A stretch of 14,080 nucleotides of DNA. Source: an uncultured beta proteobacterium (GTDB taxonomy: Bacteria > Pseudomonadota > Gammaproteobacteria > Burkholderiales > Burkholderiaceae_C). Position 1 is the stretch's first letter. The number at the start of each line of letters is the position of its first letter. The stretch spans positions 1-14,080 of the forward strand of contig CAILKA010000234.1 of the NCBI GenBank assembly GCA_903834645.1. Reading direction: 5' to 3'. Shown here one piece after another: positions 7,883 through 14,080 of this stretch. A model generated the notes under the pieces. It saw nothing but the letters and a program-made list of their open reading frames with translations, was not told where the DNA came from and made no database searches. Position numbers and translations under genes: made by a program.

Positions 7883-10483
7883 ATGTCTGATCCCGCTTCG
7901 TCTTCCCCTCAGGCCGCAGGGTCTGCTCCCTCCGCGGCTGCTTTCCTGCCCGCCACGCCTTCGGTGCTGCGCCTGGCCTGGCGCGCCGCGCTGCGCGACC
8001 TGCGTGCGGGCGAACTCAGGCTGCTGCTCGTGGCGGTGGGGCTGGCGGTGGCGGCACTCACCGCCGTGGGCTTCTTCGCCGACCGGCTCAACGCCGGGCT
8101 CGCCCGCGACGCGCGCCAGCTGCTCGGCGGCGATGCCGTGGTGGCCAGCGACCGGCCCACGCCGCCTGCACTGGCGGCACTGGCGCGCCAGCTCGGCCTG
8201 AACACTGCCGAGACGGTGAGCTTTCCGAGCATGGGGCGTGCGCCCGACTCGCGCGGCGGCGACACCCGGCTCGTGGCGGTGAAGGCCGTCAGCGCGGGGT
8301 ACCCGCTGCGCGGGAAGCTCGAGGTGCGCGAGGCCGCCGATGCCCCGGCGCGCAAGGTGGCCGAAGCGCCCGCGCCCGGCACCGTGTGGGTGGACCCGCC
8401 GCTGCTCGAGGCGCTCGGGCTGCAGCTGGGCGACGAGCTGCTGCTGGGTGACGCGACGCTCAAGATCACGCGGCTCATCCTGATCGAGACCGACCGCGGA
8501 GCGGGATTCATCGGCTTTGCGCCGCGCGTCATGCTCAACCTGGAGGATCTGCCGCGCACGGCGCTGGTGCAGCCGGCGAGCCGGGTCACGTGGCGGCTGG
8601 CGGTGGCGGCCCCGCCCGGCAAGGAGGCGGCGGTGCCGCGCTTCGTCAAATCGGCCGAAGGCGAGATCCAGTCCTCGGGGCTGCGCGGGGTGCGCGTGGA
8701 GTCGCTCGAGGCGGGGCGCCCGGAGATGCGCCAGACGCTGGAGCGCGCCGAGAAGTTCCTCAACCTCGTGGCGCTGCTGGCGGCGCTGCTGGCGGCGGTG
8801 GCGGTGGGGATCGCCGCGCGCGACTTCGCGCAGCGCCACCTCGATGCGTCGGCGATGCTGCGTGTGCTGGGCCTGTCGCAGCGGCGCATCGCGCTGGCCT
8901 GGGGGCTGGAGTTCGGTGCCGTGGGCCTGGTGGGCAGCCTGGTTGGCGTGGCGCTGGGCTGGGCCATGCACCACGTGTTCGTGAGCCTGCTGGCCGGCCT
9001 GGTGCGGGTGGAGCTGCCCGCCCCGAGCGCGTGGCCGGGCCTCTTCGGCGTGGGCGTGGGCATGACGCTGCTGCTGGGCTTCGGGCTGCCGCCGGTGCTG
9101 CAGCTGGCGCGCGTGCCGCCGCTGCGCGTGATCCGGCGCGAGATGGGCGAGCTCAAGACCGCCTCGGTCATCGTGCTGGCGGCCGGTGCCCTGGGCTTTG
9201 CGGCGCTGCTGCTGGCGGTCTCCTCCGACCCCAAGCTCGGCGGCATCGCGGTGGGGGGCTTTGCCGTCGCCGTGGGCGTGTTCGCGGGGCTGGCGTGGCT
9301 GGCGGTGCAGTTGCTCAAGCGCCTGGTGGCCCGCGCCCACCCCCCGCGCTGGCTGCTGCTGGCCACGCGTCAGGTGGCGGCACGCCCGGCCTTTGCCGTG
9401 CTGCAGGTCTCGGCGCTGGCCGTCGGGCTCCTGGCGCTCGTGCTGCTGGTGCTGCTGCGCACGGACCTCATCGACAGCTGGCGCCGCGCCACGCCGCCCG
9501 ATGCGCCCAACCGCTTCGTCATCAACCTGCAGCCCGAGCAGGAACAGCCCTTTCGCCAGGCGCTCCAGGATGCGGGGGTGGCGCGCTACGACTGGTATCC
9601 GATGATCCGCGGCCGCCTCGTGGCGGTGAATGGCCGCACGGTGGGCCCGGCCGACTACACCGAAGACCGTGCGCAGCGCCTGGTCGAGCGCGAGTTCAAC
9701 CTCAGCCACGGCGCCGAGCCCCCGCCCCACAACCGGGTGGTGGCCGGCGCGTGGACGAAGGAGGAGCGCGAGGGGCTGAGCGTGGAGCGCGGCCTGGCGC
9801 AGACCCTGGGCGTGAAGCTCGGCGACCGGCTGCGCTTCGACGTCGCCGGCCAGAGCGTGGAGGCGCGCATCACGAGCCTGCGCGAGGTCGACTGGGGCTC
9901 GATGCGGGTGAACTTCTTCGTCATCTTCCCCGTCTCGAACCTGCCCGATGTGCCGCTGAGCTTCATCAGCGCCTTCCGCGCCCCGGCCACGCCTGGCTTC
10001 GACAAGGCGCTCGGGCGCGCCTTCCCGAACATCACCAACGTCGACGTGTCGGCTTCCATCGCGCAGGTGCAGGGCGTGCTCGATCAGGTCATCCGTGCCG
10101 TGGAGTTCCTCTTCGTCTTCACGCTGGCGGCGGGGCTGGTGGTGCTGTTTGCCGCCGTCACGGCCACGCGCGAGGCGCGCGCCCGCGAGTACGCGCTGAT
10201 GCGCGCGATGGGCGCGCAGGCTCGGCTGCTGCGCACGGTGCAGCGCGCCGAGCTGCTGGGTGTGGGGGCGCTGGCCGGGTTCCTGGCCTCGCTGGCCGCG
10301 ATGGCCGTGGGCTGGGCGTTGGCGCGCTACGCCTTCGAGTTCGCGTGGAACCCTTCGCCCTGGGTGCCGCTGGCCGGGGCCGGCAGCGGGGCGCTGCTGG
10401 CGCTGGCGGCCGGATGGTGGGGGCTGCGCGAGGTGCTCAGGCGCCCGGTGGTGGAGACGCTGAGGCGGGCGGCAGCCGATTGA
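7883..10483 (+). CDS. FtsX/MacB-type ABC transporter permease (YbbP-like)
   Basis: Large inner-membrane protein of the type that works with a LolD/YbbA-like ATPase, often in moving hydrophobic compounds or lipoproteins or in envelope remodelling. 866 residues from ATG 7883. Layout: cytoplasmic N-terminus containing LAWRAALRDLRAGELRLLLV, first membrane helix at about 46-66, a periplasmic MacB-like domain to about 285, FtsX domain 1 at about 290-410 including the RVLGLSQRRIALAWGLE loop, extra helices at about 426-530, a second periplasmic domain to about 735, and FtsX domain 2 to the end with RAREYALMRAMGAQ. The duplicated layout and size match E. coli YbbP (about 800 residues). No ATPase partner gene is adjacent. 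ATG 7814 is an alternative start but would overlap more of the divergent gene. Neither start has a strong ribosome site. The GTG at 7964 is also possible. Confidence 0.9.
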   Translation: MSDPASSSPQAAGSAPSAAAFLPATPSVLRLAWRAALRDLRAGELRLLLVAVGLAVAALTAVGFFADRLNAGLARDARQLLGGDAVVASDRPTPPALAALARQLGLNTAETVSFPSMGRAPDSRGGDTRLVAVKAVSAGYPLRGKLEVREAADAPARKVAEAPAPGTVWVDPPLLEALGLQLGDELLLGDATLKITRLILIETDRGAGFIGFAPRVMLNLEDLPRTALVQPASRVTWRLAVAAPPGKEAAVPRFVKSAEGEIQSSGLRGVRVESLEAGRPEMRQTLERAEKFLNLVALLAALLAAVAVGIAARDFAQRHLDASAMLRVLGLSQRRIALAWGLEFGAVGLVGSLVGVALGWAMHHVFVSLLAGLVRVELPAPSAWPGLFGVGVGMTLLLGFGLPPVLQLARVPPLRVIRREMGELKTASVIVLAAGALGFAALLLAVSSDPKLGGIAVGGFAVAVGVFAGLAWLAVQLLKRLVARAHPPRWLLLATRQVAARPAFAVLQVSALAVGLLALVLLVLLRTDLIDSWRRATPPDAPNRFVINLQPEQEQPFRQALQDAGVARYDWYPMIRGRLVAVNGRTVGPADYTEDRAQRLVEREFNLSHGAEPPPHNRVVAGAWTKEEREGLSVERGLAQTLGVKLGDRLRFDVAGQSVEARITSLREVDWGSMRVNFFVIFPVSNLPDVPLSFISAFRAPATPGFDKALGRAFPNITNVDVSASIAQVQGVLDQVIRAVEFLFVFTLAAGLVVLFAAVTATREARAREYALMRAMGAQARLLRTVQRAELLGVGALAGFLASLAAMAVGWALARYAFEFAWNPSPWVPLAGAGSGALLALAAGWWGLREVLRRPVVETLRRAAAD

Positions 10484-10493
10484 GCCCTGCGTG

Positions 10494-10522
10494 TTGAGAT
10501 CGTTCCGCGGCAGCCCCACAAT
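10494..10522 (+). promoter_or_regulatory. Sigma-70-like promoter of the two-component genes
   Basis: TTGAGA at 10494-10499 (5 of 6 to TTGACA) is followed after exactly 17 bases by CACAAT at 10517-10522 (4 of 6 to TATAAT). Transcription would start about 7 bases downstream, at 10529-10530, which is the GTG start codon of the kinase. It lies in the 46-base gap after the permease gene. Confidence 0.6.
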
Positions 10523-10529
10523 CGCGCCT

Positions 10530-11336
10530 GTGAAGGATTCGCGCCACTCCCGCCCCTCCACGTTCGCCACGACGCTCGGCGACCTGGACGCGCACCACGA
10601 TCCGGCCTCGCTGCGCCAGCGCATGTCCGCGCTCACGCAGCACCTGCAGACGAGCGTGGAGGCCGAGCGCGCCGCCATTGCGCGTGAGATCCACGACGAC
10701 GTGGGCGGCTCGCTCACGGCGCTGAAGTTCGACCTCGCCTGGATCGAGCGTCGCTCCCAGGACCCGGAGATACGCCAGCGCGTGCACAGCGCCCTGGAGA
10801 CGGTGACGGCCGCGATCGAGGCGAGCCAGCGCATCATGCACAACCTGCGCCCGGCCATCCTCGAGCAGGGGCTGGTGGCGGCGCTGCAATGGATGACGCA
10901 GCGCTTCGAGCGGCGCACCGGCATCGAGACCGTGTTTCGTTCCAGCCACGAGACGCTCAAGCTGCCGCCCGGGGTGCCGCTGGTGGCCTACCGCACGGCC
11001 CAGGAGGCCCTGACCAACATCAGCAAGCACGCGCAGGCCACGCGCGTGAGCGTGGACATGTCGGCCAGCCGCGGCATCCTGTCGCTGGAGATCACCGACA
11101 ACGGCCGCGGCCTGCGCCCGGAAGACCTCGCCAAGGCGCGCAGCTTCGGCATCCGCGGGCTGCACGAGCGCGCCGACACGGTGGGGGGCTGGATCGAGCT
11201 CTCCTCCACGCCGGGCCACGGCACGACGATGCTGCTGTCCGTGCCGATCGGGCGCGGCAGCACGAACCCCGGCGACCTCGACGACTCGGAGCCGGCGGCC
11301 GAGCGGCACGATCCTTCCTCGTGGGGCGAGCTGTGA
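10530..11336 (+). CDS. Soluble histidine kinase, NarX/DesK class (HisKA_3), no sensor domain visible
   Basis: Autophosphorylates and passes phosphate to the response regulator encoded by the next gene. 268 residues from GTG 10530. An unstructured-looking N-terminus of about 40 residues is followed by the HisKA_3 dimerisation domain with EIHDDVGGSLTALKFDL, phospho-acceptor H55, then HATPase_c with N-box QEALTNISKHA (N163), G1 box DNGRG (190-194), G2-like GIRGLHERA (207-215) and GHGTTMLLSVP. After residue 241 comes a 28-residue acidic, low-complexity tail. There are no membrane segments and no recognised PAS, GAF or HAMP domain, so the signal must be cytoplasmic or come through a partner protein. 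GTG 10530 is chosen because it sits at the predicted transcription start. GTG 10491 would lie upstream of the promoter and has no better ribosome site. The adjacent permease might be functionally linked, but that is only positional. Confidence 0.9.
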   Translation: MKDSRHSRPSTFATTLGDLDAHHDPASLRQRMSALTQHLQTSVEAERAAIAREIHDDVGGSLTALKFDLAWIERRSQDPEIRQRVHSALETVTAAIEASQRIMHNLRPAILEQGLVAALQWMTQRFERRTGIETVFRSSHETLKLPPGVPLVAYRTAQEALTNISKHAQATRVSVDMSASRGILSLEITDNGRGLRPEDLAKARSFGIRGLHERADTVGGWIELSSTPGHGTTMLLSVPIGRGSTNPGDLDDSEPAAERHDPSSWGEL

Positions 11337-11968
11337 TCGACGTCATCCTGTGCGACGACCACGCGCTGATCCGGCGCGGCATCCGCGACACGCTCTCCGA
11401 CGCCACCGACATCCGCGTCGTGGGCGAAGCCGGCGACTACGGCGAGCTGCGCGCGCTCATGCGGCTGCAGCGCTGCGATGTGCTGCTGCTCGACATCAAC
11501 CTGCCCGGGCGCAGCGGCCTGGACGCGCTGCATGCGCTGCAGGACGAAGGCGCCACGGTGAAGGTGCTGATCGTCAGCATGTACCCGGAAGACCAGTACG
11601 CCATCCGCGCGCTGCGCGGAGGCGCATCCGGCTACGTGAACAAGGGCGGCGATCCGCAGCTCATCGTGCAGGCCGTGCGCACCGTGGCCCAGGGCCGCAA
11701 GTACGTCACGCCCGAGATCGCGCAGATGCTCGTGGAGAGCCTCACTGCCCCGGTGGTGGAGAACCCGCACGAGCGGCTCTCTGACCGTGAGCTGCAGACC
11801 CTCGTGCTCATCGCCTCGGGCAAGCGCCTGGCCGACATCGCGAACGACCTGATGCTCTCGCCCAAGACGGTTTCCGTCTACCGTGCACGCGTGCTCGAGA
11901 AGCTCGGGCTGTCCAACAACTCCGAGCTCACCGTCTACGCCATCCGCAACGGGCTGGTGGGCTCCTGA
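11333..11968 (+). CDS. Response regulator, NarL/FixJ family (REC + LuxR-type HTH)
   Basis: DNA-binding output partner of the upstream kinase. 211 residues from GTG 11333, which overlaps the kinase stop as GTGA, a sign of coupled translation. The receiver domain (about 1-120) has the acidic pair D8-D9, phosphorylation site D54 in LLLDINLPG, S82 in LIVSMYP and K104 in YVNKGG. A linker leads to the LuxR-type helix-turn-helix (about 146-205) with LSDRELQTLVLIASGKRLADIA and LSPKTVSVYRARVLEKLG. All residues needed for phosphorylation are present. The targets are unknown. Neither the adjacent permease nor the opposing flagellar genes show an operator I can recognise. Confidence 0.95.
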   Translation: MIDVILCDDHALIRRGIRDTLSDATDIRVVGEAGDYGELRALMRLQRCDVLLLDINLPGRSGLDALHALQDEGATVKVLIVSMYPEDQYAIRALRGGASGYVNKGGDPQLIVQAVRTVAQGRKYVTPEIAQMLVESLTAPVVENPHERLSDRELQTLVLIASGKRLADIANDLMLSPKTVSVYRARVLEKLGLSNNSELTVYAIRNGLVGS

Positions 11969-11973
11969 GGCCG

Positions 11974-11994
11974 ACGGGCCGCGGCGCGGCCCGT
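11974..11994. terminator. Perfect hairpin between convergent genes, likely shared terminator
   Basis: ACGGGCCGC (11974-11982) pairs perfectly with GCGGCCCGT (11986-11994) around a 3-base loop, in the 34-base gap between the response regulator stop and the fliR stop. There is no T-run on either side, so it is not a standard intrinsic terminator, but its position and symmetry suit a two-way transcription stop or 3'-end stabiliser. Confidence 0.6.
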
Positions 11995-12002
11995 GCGCGC
12001 CT

Positions 12003-12764
12003 TCAGCGCAGGCTGCTCAGCAGCCGCTCCATCGCCATCATGAAGGGCGTCTGCAGCGCGGGCAGCGTGAAGATGAGCCCGACGAGACCCAGGCCGATCG
12101 TGATCGGAAAGCCCACCGAGAACAGCGACAGCTGAGGCGCCACGCGCGAGATCACGCCCAGCGCGATGTTCACGAAGACCATCAGCGCCACCAGCGGCAG
12201 CGCGATCCACAGCCCCGTGCCGAACACCTCCGCGCCCCACTGGTGCGGCATCGTCTGGCGCAGGAACGCGAAGGGCTCGGGCCCGACCGGGAAGGCATTG
12301 AAGGAGTCCACCAGCGCCATCATCACCAGCAGGTGACCGTTGGCCACGATGAAGAGCCACGAAACGGTAGTGTTGAACAGCCGTGCGGTGGTGGTGGCCT
12401 GGTTGTTCGTGACGGGGTCGAAGAACATCGCGAAGTTCAGGCCCATCTGCAGCCCGATGAGCTCGCCCGCGTACTCCACCGCCGCGAACACCACGCGCAC
12501 GGCAAAGCCGATCGTCACGCCGATCAGCACTTGCTGCACGACGAGCATGAAGGCCAGCGGCGAGTCCAGCGCCACCTGCGGCATCGGCGGCAGCACGGGC
12601 TGGGCGCACAGCGCCACGAGGGCGGCCAGCGCCACGCGCACGCGCGCGGGCACGTTGCGCGCCCCCAGCAGCGGCAGCGCCGAGAAGAGGGCCAGTGCGC
12701 GCAGGAAGGGCCACAGCACCGGCGTGAGCCAGGCCAGCAGCTGCGCTTCCGTGAAGCTGATCAT
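12003..12764 (-). CDS. fliR: Flagellar export gate protein FliR
   Basis: Core membrane component of the flagellar type III export gate, which assembles with FliP and FliQ at the centre of the basal body. 253 residues from ATG 12764, close to the family's usual 255-265. It begins MISFTEAQLLAWL and shows several hydrophobic helices with the blocks GLQMGLNFAMFFDP, NQATTTARLFNTT, HQWGAEVFGTGLWIALPL and GLVGLIFTLPALQTP, all characteristic of FliR. The long in-frame extension to 12860 overlaps fliQ and lacks homology, so it was not used. No FlhB domain is fused. It is the last gene of the operon, 26 bases after fliQ and converging on the response regulator gene. There is only a weak ribosome site. 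Confidence 0.96.
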   Translation of the reverse strand: MISFTEAQLLAWLTPVLWPFLRALALFSALPLLGARNVPARVRVALAALVALCAQPVLPPMPQVALDSPLAFMLVVQQVLIGVTIGFAVRVVFAAVEYAGELIGLQMGLNFAMFFDPVTNNQATTTARLFNTTVSWLFIVANGHLLVMMALVDSFNAFPVGPEPFAFLRQTMPHQWGAEVFGTGLWIALPLVALMVFVNIALGVISRVAPQLSLFSVGFPITIGLGLVGLIFTLPALQTPFMMAMERLLSSLR

Positions 12765-12790
12765 CGTGGGTCCGGCAGGGGCCGGCAGCC

Positions 12791-13060
12791 TCAGTTCACC
12801 ACGCTCGGAATCGACAGCAGCATCCGGCGCAGGTACTCCACGAGCGAGGTCATCATCCACGGCCCGGCGATGCCGAGCACGGCCACGGCGGCCAGGATCT
12901 TGGGCACGAAGCTCAGGGTCTGCTCGTTGATCTGCGTGGCGGCCTGGAAGATGCTCACCACCAGGCCCACCACCAGCACCACGATCAGCAGCGGGGCCGA
13001 CACCGTGACCATCAGGTACAGGGCCTGCTGGCCGGTGGAGAAGACGAGCTGGTCGGTCAT
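12791..13060 (-). CDS. fliQ: Flagellar export gate protein FliQ
   Basis: Small membrane subunit of the flagellar type III export gate. 89 residues, the standard length, made of two long hydrophobic segments (about 15-38 and 52-75). Between them lies the conserved [19 protein letters not shown] stretch that marks this family. Its ATG overlaps the fliP stop as ATGA, and GGAG (plus-strand bases 13069-13072) lies 8 bases upstream, so the start is secure. Confusion with the virulence-type homologue SctS/HrcS is unlikely given FliO, FliP and FliR alongside. Confidence 0.97.
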   Translation of the reverse strand: MTDQLVFSTGQQALYLMVTVSAPLLIVVLVVGLVVSIFQAATQINEQTLSFVPKILAAVAVLGIAGPWMMTSLVEYLRRMLLSIPSVVN

Positions 13061-13863
13061 GGGTCGGGCTCCGCCGTGAGGGGGGAAGGCTCGTTGACGA
13101 AGCTCGCCGCGAGGGAACCTAGCAGCAGGTTCCAGCCGTCGGCCAGCACGAAGAGCATCAGCTTGAAGGGCAGCGCCACGAGCACGGGGCTGAGCATCAT
13201 CATCCCCAGGCTCATGAGCGCGCTGGCCACCACCATGTCGATGACGATGAAGGGGATGAAGATCATGAAGCCGATCTGGAACGCGCTTTTCAGCTCACTC
13301 GTGACGAAGGCGGGCACGAGCACGCGAAAGGGCACGTCCTCGGTCTTGGTGTCGGCCGGCAGCTTGGCGAGCTTGCTGAAGAGTTGCATGTCCGACTGGC
13401 GCGTCTGCTTGAGCATGAACTCGCGCATCGGCACCTGGCCGCGCTTGAGCGCCTCGTCGAAGTTGATCTCGTTCTTCGAGAACGGCAGGTAGGCCTGGTT
13501 GTAGACCTTGTCGAGCGTGGGCGACATCACGAAGAAGGTGAGGAAGAGCGACAGCCCGACGATGACCTGGTTGGGCGGCGCAGTGGGAGTGCCGATGGCC
13601 TGGCGCAGCAGCGACAGCACGATCACGATGCGCGTGAAGGAGGTCATCATCAGCAGCACCGCCGGCAGGAAGCCGAGCGCCGTGAAGAAGAGCAGCGTCT
13701 GGATCGGCACCGAGTAGCTCGCGCCGCCTGCGCCCTGGCCGATCAGCAGCGGCAGGTTCCCCCCGGCCGGAGCCGTCTGGGCAACCGCGGCGAACGCCGA
13801 CAGCAGCAGCGCGGGCGCCACCAGGCGCCGTGCGAGTGCCCGCAGGCCCGGTTCAGCGCGCAT
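13057..13863 (-). CDS. fliP: Flagellar export gate protein FliP
   Basis: Main pore-forming subunit of the flagellar export gate. 268 residues. It has a cleavable-type signal peptide (basic start, hydrophobic [16 protein letters not shown], likely cut near residue 29-32), then membrane helices with the blocks [22 protein letters not shown] and [19 protein letters not shown] soluble periplasmic region of about 100 residues includes [19 protein letters not shown], and the C-terminal blocks are [20 protein letters not shown] and [10 protein letters not shown]. All are hallmark FliP blocks, and the signal peptide separates it from SctR-type homologues. GGAG (plus-strand bases 13873-13876) lies 9 bases before the ATG. 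It overlaps fliO by 11 bases and fliQ by 4. Confidence 0.97.
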   Translation of the reverse strand: MRAEPGLRALARRLVAPALLLSAFAAVAQTAPAGGNLPLLIGQGAGGASYSVPIQTLLFFTALGFLPAVLLMMTSFTRIVIVLSLLRQAIGTPTAPPNQVIVGLSLFLTFFVMSPTLDKVYNQAYLPFSKNEINFDEALKRGQVPMREFMLKQTRQSDMQLFSKLAKLPADTKTEDVPFRVLVPAFVTSELKSAFQIGFMIFIPFIVIDMVVASALMSLGMMMLSPVLVALPFKLMLFVLADGWNLLLGSLAASFVNEPSPLTAEPDP

Positions 13864-14080
13864 GCCGGTTGTCTCCGCCGCGTCCCATCATCCGGGACAG
13901 CACGTCGCCGAAGGCGGCCGGGCGTGCCTCGCTGCCGCCTTCCTGCTGCTGGGGCGGCATCACGTGCAAGGTCTGAACGGAAGACGGCGTGAGCCCGAGC
14001 ACGAGCCAGCGCCGGTCCTCGCCGCTGCCCACCTCGACCGTGACGATGCGGTGCGTGCCCGACAGTGGCAGCACGCCCAC
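13853..14080 (-). CDS. fliO: Flagellar biosynthesis protein FliO, C-terminal part (5' end outside window)
   Basis: FliO is a single-pass membrane chaperone that helps FliP assemble. The last 75 codons are visible, read from the window edge, and the membrane segment lies beyond it. The visible part has the short conserved FliO core ([21 protein letters not shown] followed by [19 protein letters not shown]), and then a Gln/Gly/Arg-rich tail. The assignment rests on this core plus its place directly before fliP with an 11-base overlap, the usual fliO-P-Q-R order. The GTG at the very edge is a codon inside the gene, not a start. Confidence 0.88.
   Translation of the reverse strand: MGVLPLSGTHRIVTVEVGSGEDRRWLVLGLTPSSVQTLHVMPPQQQEGGSEARPAAFGDVLSRMMGRGGDNRHAR

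Noticed and set aside
8771..8806. Tandem 12-base repeat in the FtsX-type gene
   Set aside because: It encodes ALLAALLA in a membrane helix with biased codons, so it is a coding by-product rather than a regulatory or mobile repeat.
12765..12860. N-terminal extension of FliR by 32 residues
   Set aside because: It overlaps fliQ and is not part of the FliR family. MISFTEAQLL is the natural start.
11883..13079. A 398-codon open frame on the + strand opposite fliR and fliQ
   Set aside because: It has His/Arg/Gln-rich low-complexity sequence, while the - strand encodes unmistakable FliR and FliQ.

Overview
The window is GC-rich, gene-dense bacterial DNA with no gap over about 120 bases between genes. 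Codon usage, the gene content and the protein sequences all point to a betaproteobacterium, probably of the order Burkholderiales. This is an inference from the proteins, since there is no rRNA gene to confirm it.

Region 1 (1-6877, + strand) is a purine uptake and breakdown cluster. It holds the 3' part of a guanine deaminase gene (guaD), then a BMP/Nup-type ABC importer (tandem ATPase, two permeases, lipoprotein receptor), then a deaminase of the adenosine-deaminase superfamily that resembles adenine deaminases rather than true adenosine deaminases. The first four genes are packed with 7-base spacing or short overlaps. The receptor gene has its own putative promoter. A strong intrinsic terminator separates the receptor gene from the deaminase gene. 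Together they could import purines and convert guanine to xanthine and adenine to hypoxanthine, which would feed xanthine dehydrogenase outside the window.

Region 2 (6874-10483) holds a LigB/DODA-type aromatic ring-opening dioxygenase on the - strand, whose stop codon overlaps the deaminase stop codon. A large YbbP-like FtsX/MacB permease without a neighbouring ATPase is divergent from it. Their shared upstream region carries a perfect 13-base palindrome.

Region 3 (10494-11968, + strand) is a two-component system: a soluble NarX/DesK-type histidine kinase with no visible sensor domain, and a NarL/LuxR-type response regulator overlapping it by 4 bases. A good sigma-70-like promoter lies so close to the kinase start codon that a leaderless mRNA is predicted.

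Region 4 (12003-14080, - strand) is the end of a flagellar export operon, fliO (partial)-fliP-fliQ-fliR. It converges on the response regulator gene across a 34-base gap filled by a perfect hairpin.

I found no RNA gene, CRISPR array, insertion sequence, prophage gene or defence system. The window looks like ordinary chromosome. The most interesting points are regulatory layout and the likely substrate of the deaminase and transporter.
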